From: Pseudomonas thivervalensis
GTDB taxonomy: Bacteria > Pseudomonadota > Gammaproteobacteria > Pseudomonadales > Pseudomonadaceae
Reading direction: 5' to 3'
Length of the DNA: 64,000 nucleotides
Assembly (NCBI RefSeq): GCF_001269655.1
Contig: NZ_LHVE01000007.1
Coordinates: 744,001 to 808,000, forward strand
In this document: piece by piece, positions 19,453 through 27,637 of the stretch
Layout of the letters: each line of letters starts with the position of its first letter
Numbering within the stretch: position 1 is the first letter of the stretch
The notes under the pieces: generated by a model
Database searches by the model: none
The model's input: the letters and a program-made list of their open reading frames with translations, nothing else
What the model was told of the DNA's origin: nothing
Position numbers and translations under genes: made by a program

Positions 19453-20358
19453 TCACAGCTTCATGATTTCTGGCAGTTGGCTGGCAAGCACGTCAATGAT
19501 GTGGCGCAGCCGCATAGGCATTTGCCGCATCTCGGGTGAAACGGCATGACAGTCCATCGTGGTGGGCGGATGCGTTTCCAGGAGCTGGACGAGGACACCG
19601 GAGCGCAAGCGATCACGCACCAGCCACGAAGGCAGCCAGCCGATTCCCATATCGGCCTCGACAGCATCGGCGATCAATGAAAGGTCATTCAAACGAATGC
19701 GCGGGGAAAGAGACACCGTCTTGAGTTGACCGTCGGTATCCGTAACGGCCCAGGGTTGCGTGTAATCGCGCCGGTGATACAGCACCGCGTCGTGGCCGAG
19801 CAATTCTGGCAGGCTGCGAGGCTGCCCGTTTTTGGCCAGGTAGCCTGGCGATGCGCAGAGCAGTTTTTGCTGGACCGCCAGACGTTGTGCGCGCAGACCG
19901 CTGAGTTGCGCCAAGGGACCAAAGCGAATCGCGAGATCGAAGCCTTCGGCAATCAGGTCTACGGACTGGTCGCTGAAATGCAATTCAAGTTCCAGCTTGG
20001 GATGCTGGTGGGCCTGTTCCAGCAAGATCGGGCCGGCGCAGTATTGGCCGAACAAGACCGGCATCGTTACACGCAGGCGCCCGGTGATCTCTTGCTGGCC
20101 CGATTCCAGCAGGGACTGAGCCGAGCGGACTTCCTCCAAGGCGCGAAGGCAATGTTCGTAATATACCTGGCCGGCCTCGGTCAGGCTTTGGGTCCGGGTG
20201 GTCCGATGAAACAGGCGAACGCCCAGCCGCTCTTCCACCCGACCAATCGCTTTGCCCACCGCCGATCGCGTCAGCGACAGCTGTTGCGCCGCCCGGGAAA
20301 ACCCACCGGCGTGCACGACTTCGACGAACAGCGCAACGCCATCCAATGGATCTCTCAT
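19453..20358 (-). CDS. LysR-family regulator of the adjacent catabolic-type operon
   Basis: 301 aa from MRDPLDGVALF at 20358, with CCAGGAGCCAGGG upstream. An alternative ATG at 20394 would add 12 residues. HTH at residues 5-62 (ALFVEVVHAGGFSRAAQQLSLTRSAVGKAIGRVEERLGVRLFHRTTRT), then a LysR substrate domain. It is divergent from the three plus-strand genes starting at 20529. A TTAT-N9-ATAA inverted repeat sits in the shared promoter region, as is usual for autoregulated LysR activators. Confidence 0.9.
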   Translation of the reverse strand: MRDPLDGVALFVEVVHAGGFSRAAQQLSLTRSAVGKAIGRVEERLGVRLFHRTTRTQSLTEAGQVYYEHCLRALEEVRSAQSLLESGQQEITGRLRVTMPVLFGQYCAGPILLEQAHQHPKLELELHFSDQSVDLIAEGFDLAIRFGPLAQLSGLRAQRLAVQQKLLCASPGYLAKNGQPRSLPELLGHDAVLYHRRDYTQPWAVTDTDGQLKTVSLSPRIRLNDLSLIADAVEADMGIGWLPSWLVRDRLRSGVLVQLLETHPPTTMDCHAVSPEMRQMPMRLRHIIDVLASQLPEIMKL

Positions 20359-20425
20359 ACGGCCCTGGCTCCTGGATTGGTTCCCATGGTTCAACTCTGT
20401 GGGGAAAAAATATCGGTAATGGAGA

Positions 20426-20442
20426 TTATTATTCCACTATAA
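20426..20442. promoter_or_regulatory. Candidate LysR binding site
   Basis: TTAT-N9-ATAA is an inverted repeat about 70 bases from the LysR start and about 90 from the first divergent gene. Size and location fit LysR recognition sites (T-N11-A type), but AT-rich spacers produce such repeats by chance. Confidence 0.35.
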
Positions 20443-20528
20443 GCTACAGCTTCATTGATATTGGTGTCCAGGCGGCGCCAGTGCGTCGACTTCACCCGAG
20501 CCATGTATCCCGACCAAGGAGCCGTACC

Positions 20529-20828
20529 ATGAAACTGCTTTGTCTCGACATTCCTCAACCTGGCGCCAGTCTTGAGAAATATCAGCCGCACCTGCTCGAC
20601 GAAGCCCGTCACGCCTGGCAGCTCTACAAGGGCGGCATCGTGCGCGACTTTTATTTTCGCCAGGATCGCCCAGGCGTGGCGATTATCGCCGAGGCCGACA
20701 CTGTGGAATCCGCCAGGGAGGCGTTGAACGCGTTCCCCTTGGCCAAAGCCGGGCTCATCGACTGGGAGATCATTCCGCTCGGTCCCTTCATGAACTGGGA
20801 AATGCTCTTCGCGCCCGATAACGCCTGA
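20529..20828 (+). CDS. Small muconolactone-isomerase-like (ferredoxin-fold) protein
   Basis: 99 aa from the ATG at 20529 after a CAAGGAGCC site. Features such as the central DFYFRQDRPGVAIIAEADTVE and the terminal PLGPFMNWEMLFAP are typical of the muconolactone delta-isomerase-like/YciI-like dimeric ferredoxin folds found in aromatic-degradation operons. The catalytic residues of true muconolactone isomerase cannot be confirmed by eye. It is the first gene of the group driven away from the LysR gene. Confidence 0.65.
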   Translation: MKLLCLDIPQPGASLEKYQPHLLDEARHAWQLYKGGIVRDFYFRQDRPGVAIIAEADTVESAREALNAFPLAKAGLIDWEIIPLGPFMNWEMLFAPDNA

Positions 20829-20897
20829 CGATTATTGCGGCGCAGGCATCGTGAGCAACGCACCAGCCTTCTTCGTTTCAACCAAGGGCCCAAGACC

Positions 20898-21593
20898 ATG
20901 ACCCAGCAAGCTTCTGAGCTCAACCCAGTCCTTTTCGTCGTCACCAGCAACGCGGTAAAGGGCGCGTCTGGCCTTCCCACCGGTTTCAACTTGGCCGAGG
21001 TCACTCATCCATTGGAAAAATTGCAGGAGGCGGGCATCCGTGTCGAATTGGCCTCCATCAACGGCGGTGCCGCGCCCTTGGATGGCCTGGAGGATATGAG
21101 TGATCCGGTCATTGCCCGCTATTGGGCCGATACCGATTTCCGCCATGCGCTTGAGCACACTTTGCCCATGAATGAGGTGGAGCCGGCACGCTACTCGGCC
21201 ATTTTCTTCGCCGGCGGCCACGGTACGATGTGGGATTTCCCCGATAACGTTGCCGTACACGCGGCGATCCGCGAAATCGACGCGGCCGGTGGCATCGTTT
21301 CGGCGGTCTGTCATGGGCCGGCCGCCTTGGTCAACGCACGTCGAGCCGACGGTAGCCTGCTCGTGGCCGGTAAGCGGGTCGCCGCCTTCACCGACAACGA
21401 GGAGGAGGAAGTGCAGTCCACCCATGTTGTGCCATTCCTGTTGGCCTCGACGCTCACCCGACGCGGCGCACATCACCAGCAGGCGGCTAACTGGGCGGAC
21501 AATGTGGTCGTCGATGGTCGCCTCATCACCGGTCAGAACCCGCAGTCCGCCGCCAGCCTGGGCGAAGCACTGCGAGATGCGCTGTTAGCGTGA
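20898..21593 (+). CDS. DJ-1/PfpI-family protein (type 1 glutamine amidotransferase fold)
   Basis: 231 aa from the ATG at 20898 (MTQQASELNPV). The nucleophile elbow AVCHGPAAL carries the reactive Cys, the conserved acidic residue is in the NGGAAPL/AEVTHP region, and FAGGHGTMWDFPD is the family loop. It resembles HSP31/YDR533C-type glyoxalase III or chaperone subfamilies. Its role beside an amidohydrolase and an isomerase-like gene may be detoxification of a reactive carbonyl, which is an inference. Confidence 0.9.
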   Translation: MTQQASELNPVLFVVTSNAVKGASGLPTGFNLAEVTHPLEKLQEAGIRVELASINGGAAPLDGLEDMSDPVIARYWADTDFRHALEHTLPMNEVEPARYSAIFFAGGHGTMWDFPDNVAVHAAIREIDAAGGIVSAVCHGPAALVNARRADGSLLVAGKRVAAFTDNEEEEVQSTHVVPFLLASTLTRRGAHHQQAANWADNVVVDGRLITGQNPQSAASLGEALRDALLA

Positions 21594-21615
21594 TGACTTG
21601 TGACTAGGGGGCACT

Positions 21616-22647
21616 ATGCAACTGATCTGTGTTGAAGAGCACGTACTCGACCCCGCCATGGGCATTGCCACCCAGGCCCTCGTACGTGCCGAGGCCCCCT
21701 ATCTTTCTGACTGGGGCAGCCGGGTGGTCGATGGCGTACAGGTCGCGGACCCCGATCGACCGCATGTTATTGCGCCCAGCGAATCAGCACGCAAGGCGCT
21801 GGAGACAGGCAAGTCACGCTTGCTCGACATGGACTCGGCGGGAATCAGCATGCAGGTGCTTTCCTATGGCGGGTTTCCTCAGCTGTTGCCCGCCTCGCAA
21901 GCCATTGAGCTGTGTCGTGCCGCCAATGACAAACTGGCAGAGACGGCACAGGCTCATCCCGATCGTTTCAGCGGTTTTGCCACGCTTCCGTGGCAGGCAC
22001 CCGAGGCGGCGGCGCGTGAGTTGGAGAGGGCGGTGAAGGTGCTCGGCCTCAAGGGCGCGCTGATCAATGGTCGCCCTGGGGACACCTTCCTCGATGATGC
22101 TCGCTATGCCCCGATTCTCGCCGCCTTCAATGAGTTGAACGTGGCGCTGTACGTCCATCCGGGGCTGCCGCTGCCTGCCGTTCAAACAGCGTATTACGGC
22201 GGGTTCGAGCGCGAACTCAGTGCACGCCTTTCGATGTTTGCTTGGGGGTGGCACAACGAGGCGGGTATTCAAGTCGTGCGGATGTTGCTCGCGGGTGTGT
22301 TCGACCAGCATCCCCATTTGCAAGTCATCAGCGGGCATTGGGGCGAAATGGTGCCGTTTTTCCTGCAGCGCCTGGAAGATTCCATTCCTCAGGAAGCCAG
22401 CGGCCTGAAACGTCCCATCGGCCAGACTTACCGCGAGCATGTCTACGTTTCGCCCAGTGGCATGCTCACGCTCCCGCACTTCCAGTTTATCCACGCGCTC
22501 ATGGGGGCCGAGCGTATCCTGTATTCCATCGACTATCCCTACCAGAGCCTGGATGGCGCTCGCGCTTTCCTCGATAGCCTGCCTATCACTGAGGCGGACA
22601 AGGCGCTCATCGCTCACGGTAACGCCGTGCGGTTATTGGGCCTATGA
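21616..22647 (+). CDS. Amidohydrolase-family decarboxylase (gamma-resorcylate decarboxylase/ACMSD-like)
   Basis: 343 aa. The N-terminus has an E-E-H motif (CVEEHVLDP), the metal-binding variant typical of gamma-resorcylate and related non-oxidative decarboxylases rather than D-x-H. Further family features are the YVHPGLPLP segment (metal His), SGHWGEMVPFFLQRL (His ligand region) and SIDYPYQS near the C-terminus (metal Asp). These enzymes use a TIM barrel with one divalent metal to decarboxylate aromatic acids. The true substrate is unknown. It follows the DJ-1 gene by 22 bases and converges on the SDR. Confidence 0.86.
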   Translation: MQLICVEEHVLDPAMGIATQALVRAEAPYLSDWGSRVVDGVQVADPDRPHVIAPSESARKALETGKSRLLDMDSAGISMQVLSYGGFPQLLPASQAIELCRAANDKLAETAQAHPDRFSGFATLPWQAPEAAARELERAVKVLGLKGALINGRPGDTFLDDARYAPILAAFNELNVALYVHPGLPLPAVQTAYYGGFERELSARLSMFAWGWHNEAGIQVVRMLLAGVFDQHPHLQVISGHWGEMVPFFLQRLEDSIPQEASGLKRPIGQTYREHVYVSPSGMLTLPHFQFIHALMGAERILYSIDYPYQSLDGARAFLDSLPITEADKALIAHGNAVRLLGL

Positions 22648-22684
22648 CGCGAATCGTGGCGAATGCCCGGGGCGCCTGTTCAGC

Positions 22685-23464
22685 TCAAGGCGCCTTATTC
22701 TCGACCAGGCAGTTCCCGCCATCCACCACAATGACTTCGCCAGTGAGGTAGCTCGCCTCTGAAGACGCAAGAAAAGCCACTAGTGCCGCCACCTCTTCGG
22801 GGCGTCCGGCGCGGCCCATTGGCGTGTAACCGGCCGCCTTGGCTTCCTCGGCGGTGGTCGACCCTGTGCTGATCCAGCCGGGCGCGACGCTGTTTACCGT
22901 GATGCCTTGCTGGGCGACTTCCAGCGCCAGGCTCATGCTCATGCCAACCATCGCCGCCTTCGCCGCGCTGTAAGCCGCTTCACCAGGGTTGCTGCAGCGG
23001 GTGCCGGTCGTGGAGCTGATGTTGACGATGCGCCCGTAACGGCGCGCCCGCATACCGGGCAGAACCGCCCGGGTAAGCAGAAAGGCCGTGGTGAGATTTC
23101 GCGCCAGTGTCAGGTTCCAGGTGTGCAGGTCCATGGTCGCCAAGTCGGAAAAGAACTCCGGACTGCCTTGCATGGCCATGCCTGCGTTGTTCACCAGAAT
23201 ATCGACCTGCCCCCAGACGGATTCTGCCCACTCCATAAACTCACGGACCTGGGTTTCATCGGTAAGATCGAGGGCCCGTCCTTCGACTTCGAACCCTTCG
23301 GCACGCAGTTCTGCGACGCGTTCGAGGATACGAGCACTGCTGGCAGTGATGATCAGTCTGGCGCCGGCGTTACCCAGCCTGCGGGCGATCGCCATACCGA
23401 TTCCGATCTCACTGCCAACCCCACTGATGAGTGCCACAGGGTTCTTTCCGCTTGCGTTCGGCAT
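22685..23464 (-). CDS. Short-chain dehydrogenase/reductase
   Basis: 259 aa with the classical SDR signature set: the cofactor loop GVGSEIGIGMAIA (a variant TGxxxGIG), NNAGMA, the catalytic Ser in NISSTTGTR, and YSAAKAAM (YxxxK). It ends with the family VDGGN motif. The GVGSEIGIG variation is common in a subgroup of 3-oxoacyl-ACP-reductase-like SDRs. It converges on the amidohydrolase gene and has no clear partner on its own strand. Confidence 0.9.
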   Translation of the reverse strand: MPNASGKNPVALISGVGSEIGIGMAIARRLGNAGARLIITASSARILERVAELRAEGFEVEGRALDLTDETQVREFMEWAESVWGQVDILVNNAGMAMQGSPEFFSDLATMDLHTWNLTLARNLTTAFLLTRAVLPGMRARRYGRIVNISSTTGTRCSNPGEAAYSAAKAAMVGMSMSLALEVAQQGITVNSVAPGWISTGSTTAEEAKAAGYTPMGRAGRPEEVAALVAFLASSEASYLTGEVIVVDGGNCLVENKAP

Positions 23465-23541
23465 GGTGCCTCCAAGGGGGTGTCATTGATTGCGGGCGTC
23501 GCAGCGCTATACACACCCTGGTCAACGCCCGAACGCCGCCG

Positions 23542-24780
23542 TCATCCCAACAACCGCTTTTGCCGCCAGGCCGGTGCGCTGGTGGGGAAAAGCACTTCGG
23601 TTGGACGAAAGCGCGCGAGACCGCAGGCGGCGGCGACGCGCTGGCGTTGCTGGCCGCGGACAAGGGCTTGCTGAAAACTGTGTTCGCCATGGGCCAAGCC
23701 CAGCATATAACGATTACCCACCTGGAAGTCTCCGCCATTGGCATGCCACCAGCCATCGATTGCCTGCGGGTCGGGCCAGGGCAGGTTCTCGTCGGGGTCC
23801 ATGGCCACGTTGGGGTCCTCAGGGTTGTCGTTCGGGCCCGCATCGAAATCCGGCAGGGCCTGCAATTCCAGGTCGAGTAACGCCAGGTCCGCACCGGTGA
23901 TCAGGCTGAAGGCTTCGCCGGCGACCCGGGCATAGGGCAGGTCGCTCATTTGCTGGATCAACCACGGAACGCAGACCGGATCGCCCAGCAGCCCAAGGGC
24001 CTGGATGCCGATGCGTCGATCCCTGGGATCCTGCACCCACTGGCGTATCCAGGCGATGCTGGGCTCGCGTTCCTGCCAGGTCAGCAACACGCAGAGCGCG
24101 CGGTATTGAAATTCGCCCGGTTGCTCGGCGAATGAACGCAGAGGTTCCAAGGCCTGCTGATCACCCATCTGGGCGGCGGCCCAATTGGCCCAGAAGCGCG
24201 TGGCGGCGTCTACCTGTAGACACTGGGCTCGAATCGCTGGCAGCAGGTCACGACGACGCAACTCGCCAGCTGTGCGGGCGGCACGTGCCAGCACGCTTGG
24301 GGCGGCATCGGAAAGTCCGGCCAGCAGGGCGGGACCAGGATCGTGGCGATGCATGCCGCAGGCTGCCAGGCCGAGGCGGCGGAACAGAGGCTCGGGGGAG
24401 GAGAGCATGCGGTCGATCCAGGGCGATACCCGTTCCCAGTCGAGCCACCCCAAGGCCATCAGGTAACCTCGCTCGGTTTCCATGGCCGTTCTCAGGTGCT
24501 CGCTGAGCCGCGACAGCGCCTGTGCATTGGCCGCTTCGAAGGACAGCAGCACACTGGCGAACATCTCGCCGACGGTGTGCGGGCCGAGCTGGGCCAGCAG
24601 GGTCTCCAGGCCTGTCGAGCCGGCGATGCGCAGGCCATCGAGATGGGCGTCGATACGCTCGTCCAGTTTGCTCAGGTCATCAAGGTCGTAATGGGGCGCT
24701 CGTACGGCGTGATCGTGCAGGAGGATGAGGAAGCAAGCTTCTTCGGCATGTTGCTCGATCATTGATGAGATGGGGACCAT
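23542..24780 (-). CDS. TIGR02270-family HEAT-like protein of a T6SS vgrG island
   Basis: 412 aa. It is largely alpha-helical with HEAT-like repeats (for example SDAAPSVLARAARTAGELRRRDLLPAIRAQCL and the EPSIAWIRQWVQDPRDRRIGIQALGLLGDP region). The N-terminal EQHAEEACFLILLHDHAVRAPHYDLDDL matches the TIGR02270 start. Genes of this family sit at the end of vgrG-DUF2169-PAAR operons (the PA0101 position). No biochemical role is established; a scaffold or assembly role for effector loading is an inference. Confidence 0.85.
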   Translation of the reverse strand: MVPISSMIEQHAEEACFLILLHDHAVRAPHYDLDDLSKLDERIDAHLDGLRIAGSTGLETLLAQLGPHTVGEMFASVLLSFEAANAQALSRLSEHLRTAMETERGYLMALGWLDWERVSPWIDRMLSSPEPLFRRLGLAACGMHRHDPGPALLAGLSDAAPSVLARAARTAGELRRRDLLPAIRAQCLQVDAATRFWANWAAAQMGDQQALEPLRSFAEQPGEFQYRALCVLLTWQEREPSIAWIRQWVQDPRDRRIGIQALGLLGDPVCVPWLIQQMSDLPYARVAGEAFSLITGADLALLDLELQALPDFDAGPNDNPEDPNVAMDPDENLPWPDPQAIDGWWHANGGDFQVGNRYMLGLAHGEHSFQQALVRGQQRQRVAAACGLARFRPTEVLFPTSAPAWRQKRLLG

Positions 24781-24795
24781 GACGCCTCTGTCTTG

Positions 24796-25662
24796 TTACG
24801 GCACCAGGTTTCCAAAGAAATAACGTCCACCGACTTCGAAGTGCTGGGGAGAGGCCATGTATTGGTCCAGGACGACCGCTGCATTCAGGGGTTGGAAGTC
24901 GCCGTTTTTTCCATAGAAGCTGGAGCAGTCAACCCCGGTGTACACCTCGAACTTCCGTCTCCAGAGCAAAAAGCCGCTCCAATCGATCCATTCGTCAGTG
25001 TTTTTTGGGGCCAGGGCCTTGCGCATGAACCAGGCCTGTTTGTTCATATCGACCGGTAGGCCGCCCAAGATCGAAATTCTGTCGTTCCCATGGGCGTTCT
25101 TCAGATTGGCAAGTCGCGAATCGACAGCCGCCCGGTAGTCGCCTTCGCTCAGACCACTGTCGTAGAAATCGGGCTGGCCGCCCACGGGGTCAAGAAGGTT
25201 TGAAATGTTCGCTTCTACGGCTTCCTGATCGGCTCGTCGTTCCAGCATGCGCCGCGCTTCGACCATGAACGGTATCAGCCATAGAACACCCGACCACTGA
25301 GCCGCCAGGCAAGCCTCGATGCGTAGATAGTCGGGTCCGTCGATCATGAGTTCGGCCAGGAAATCCAAATCCGTATCCAGGCCCGCATCCGCGGTCAGGC
25401 CCAGGCAGGCCGACACCAGCGTTGGCGCGCTATCGGTGTCCAATATCCATTTCCTGAGCTGGGAAACATGACTGTAATCTGCATGTTTTGCACGCTCCAG
25501 AGTCGAGGCAAGTGCAATCCAGGGGTCATTGCTCTGCCATCCGTCAGGCGACAACACGGCTTCGGGGGCCGCACTGACGTAGTGGTATCCGCGGCCTTTC
25601 CAATAGAAGCAATCGTGAAGGAAGTCTGGTCGGTGGGTGTACTTGTAAGTGGCAGCGCTCAT
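24796..25662 (-). CDS. Probable immunity protein for the Tse7-like effector (Tsi7-position)
   Basis: 288 aa without signal peptide or membrane segment, so cytoplasmic, as needed to neutralise a nuclease. It begins 2 bases after the effector stop, the typical place for the cognate immunity gene, and occupies the PA0100/Tsi7 position. It is acidic and helical, with the central LTADAGLDTDLDFLAELM and a WSGFLLWRRKFEVYTG segment. Function is assigned from position and synteny, not from a recognised motif. Confidence 0.72.
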   Translation of the reverse strand: MSAATYKYTHRPDFLHDCFYWKGRGYHYVSAAPEAVLSPDGWQSNDPWIALASTLERAKHADYSHVSQLRKWILDTDSAPTLVSACLGLTADAGLDTDLDFLAELMIDGPDYLRIEACLAAQWSGVLWLIPFMVEARRMLERRADQEAVEANISNLLDPVGGQPDFYDSGLSEGDYRAAVDSRLANLKNAHGNDRISILGGLPVDMNKQAWFMRKALAPKNTDEWIDWSGFLLWRRKFEVYTGVDCSSFYGKNGDFQPLNAAVVLDQYMASPQHFEVGGRYFFGNLVP

Positions 25663-25664
25663 CG

Positions 25665-26576
25665 CTAGGACCTTCGAAAACTATTGGCGCGTTTGTCTTG
25701 CAGGGCACTCAACTCTGTTTCGAGTTTGGCACACTTGCGGCCAGTGGGCGCCAGATTTCCTTGGCCGGCGGGGCAACCTCCGGCCGCCTTGGGGACTCTA
25801 TGGGCAACTGGGTCGCCCTGGCTCACGCCTTTCCATTCCATATAACTGGGTCTGTTCATTGCCCAGTCGTTCTCAATGTTCTTTTTCTCCCGCGTGTCCG
25901 TCTTGTAGTATTTATTGCAACCGCTCGGTGGCTTCCCGGCGGGCGGTAGCAGGTGCTTGCACTTGGGGTTCGCTCGGACCTTGGCGAGGACGGCAGCGTT
26001 CTCGGGACTTTGCGCGGTGTCGTAGAACTCAGCTTCCGACATGTACTCCCCGTTCGCTTGGGCCTTGGAGTGCGCCGCGCCGCCACAGCATTCACACTTA
26101 TGCTTGCCCGGCACTTTGGAGTCTTGTTGCACCGGGCTGTATTTGGCGGTGTTGACCATGGGCACCGCCGCATTCGCCGCAGGGCTGGCATGATTCGAGG
26201 TGGTGAGGTCGGTATGTCGGTCTACGTTCTGGCCTTCGAAAAGAACATCCATTGACCATGAAACAAAATAGGTCTTGCCGGTAATGACGTGAGTGATGAC
26301 GCCTGCACCCTGGCTTCTTGTAGCGGCTTCATCGCCCAGCGGTGAGGTTTTATAGAAGGAGCGATTTTTTAGCATGATCTCCTTGTTTTCGATCTTGACG
26401 GTCTTGCTGCCTTTCTTCATGTCCTTGGAGAACGAGGTGTCCGGGTAGGGCACCGGGATCGGCCCTCCCGGAGGCGGTGGTGGCGTCAGGCAAACATCCG
26501 GGAACGCCGCGATGACCTTGCCACCACCCGCCTTGCAGGCAATCTCATCGCCGTTTGCGTAAACGTCGCAGCTCAT
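25665..26576 (-). CDS. PAAR-like (DUF4150) T6SS effector with Tse7-like GHH2/HNH-type nuclease domain
   Basis: 303 aa. Residues 1-125 are a DUF4150 PAAR-like tip domain (MSCDVYANGDEIACK... PPPPPGGPIPVPYPDTS) that caps the VgrG spike. The C-terminal ~150 residues carry Cys/His-rich nuclease features: CECC, a KCKH segment, GCNKYYK and AHRVPKAAGGCP...NL, as in Tox-GHH2/EndoVII-like DNases. Domain order and gene neighbours match Tse7 (PA0099), a PAAR-nuclease effector that degrades target-cell DNA. It overlaps the ketosynthase-like gene (ATGA) and is followed by the likely immunity gene. Catalytic competence is inferred. Confidence 0.84.
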   Translation of the reverse strand: MSCDVYANGDEIACKAGGGKVIAAFPDVCLTPPPPPGGPIPVPYPDTSFSKDMKKGSKTVKIENKEIMLKNRSFYKTSPLGDEAATRSQGAGVITHVITGKTYFVSWSMDVLFEGQNVDRHTDLTTSNHASPAANAAVPMVNTAKYSPVQQDSKVPGKHKCECCGGAAHSKAQANGEYMSEAEFYDTAQSPENAAVLAKVRANPKCKHLLPPAGKPPSGCNKYYKTDTREKKNIENDWAMNRPSYMEWKGVSQGDPVAHRVPKAAGGCPAGQGNLAPTGRKCAKLETELSALQDKRANSFRRS

Positions 26577-27637
26577 AGGCCCCCCTCGGATCGACTGAGG
26601 TCGCGCACGACGGCGGCGGCACGCGCGCCAGCCAGGGCGCTGCTCAGACAGATCGCAGTGGTTCCCGGTGCGTAGCCTTTGCGAAACGCCTGCTCGGCGA
26701 GTATCAATTGGACGATTGCGGCGATGGCCCCGGTGTCACCCATCGCTTCCGCCCAATGCCACAGCGGCTGGTCCTCTTTTCTGACCGTCCGAAAAAGCCG
26801 CGCTTCCATCAAGGGCAATTCCTTGAACCCGTATTGCTCCCCCGTGACATCCGACAGGCGCCAATCAATTTCATGTAACCCCAGTTTTGCCTGCGCAAGC
26901 GCCGTGCGCGCGGCGTCGGTCAGTCCCCCTGCTCGCAGGGGCTTGTTCGACAACAGAGGCGCCTCTTCTTGCCCAAAACCCAGGCCTGAAATTGCCAGGC
27001 AGGTGCCAGGTTGCCGATAGGCCTGAACCAGGATGGCCGCGGCTCCTTCGCCAGGAAACAAGCCGTCATTGTGAGTGGCCGTTTTCAGCCGGCGATGGTT
27101 ATCCAGCCATTGCAGTGTCGAGGCGCTGAGCAGCGAGTCAACGCCCGCCACCACGCAGGCGGGGGCGCGCGTTTCCTGCATTAAGCGACTGGCTTCATGG
27201 AGGGCATGCATGCCGGCAACATGGCCGGAGGGGATGATCTTGGAATGGTTTGGATCGAATCGGATGCCCAACCTGGAGGAAACATCCTGAATGACGGTCT
27301 GGGCTATTTCCCTGATGTCGATGCCTGGACGCTCCGGTTCAGCCAGGCACAGGAGAAAAGGCACCGCTTGCCAATCCAGTTTGGGCGCACTGTGTATCAG
27401 CTCGACCAGTGCATGCATCAAAAGCTCGGACATCCGCGTTGAGGCCGGCAGCGCCAGGTCAACGCTGGGCACCGTCGCACCGATGATGGGCTCGCAGGCG
27501 TTGTCGAGGAACGGCAGCTCCTGGAGTGCGGAAAGCCCGGCTCGCTTGGCAGCACAGGCGCTGGCGACGCACAGGCCCACGGGACAAGCCATGCCCATGC
27601 TGGTGACGAAGAGGGCGGGCCCCTGCATGGACGTCAT
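26573..27637 (-). CDS. Ketosynthase/thiolase-fold protein of T6SS island (PA0098-like), probably inactive
   Basis: 354 aa from the ATG at 27637, which overlaps the DUF2169 stop; a start at 27628 is also possible. It has a beta-ketoacyl-synthase-like fold: ACVVAGVDSLLS and DGLFPGEGAAAIL correspond to conserved KAS blocks, and a GDTGAIAAIVQL segment near the end matches the C-terminal KAS region. At the place of the catalytic Cys, the sequence reads SGHVAGMHAL with His near residue 139, so normal condensation is unlikely. The homologue PA0098 is encoded beside tse7 in P. aeruginosa. A structural or adaptor role is inferred. Confidence 0.82.
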   Translation of the reverse strand: MTSMQGPALFVTSMGMACPVGLCVASACAAKRAGLSALQELPFLDNACEPIIGATVPSVDLALPASTRMSELLMHALVELIHSAPKLDWQAVPFLLCLAEPERPGIDIREIAQTVIQDVSSRLGIRFDPNHSKIIPSGHVAGMHALHEASRLMQETRAPACVVAGVDSLLSASTLQWLDNHRRLKTATHNDGLFPGEGAAAILVQAYRQPGTCLAISGLGFGQEEAPLLSNKPLRAGGLTDAARTALAQAKLGLHEIDWRLSDVTGEQYGFKELPLMEARLFRTVRKEDQPLWHWAEAMGDTGAIAAIVQLILAEQAFRKGYAPGTTAICLSSALAGARAAAVVRDLSRSEGGL

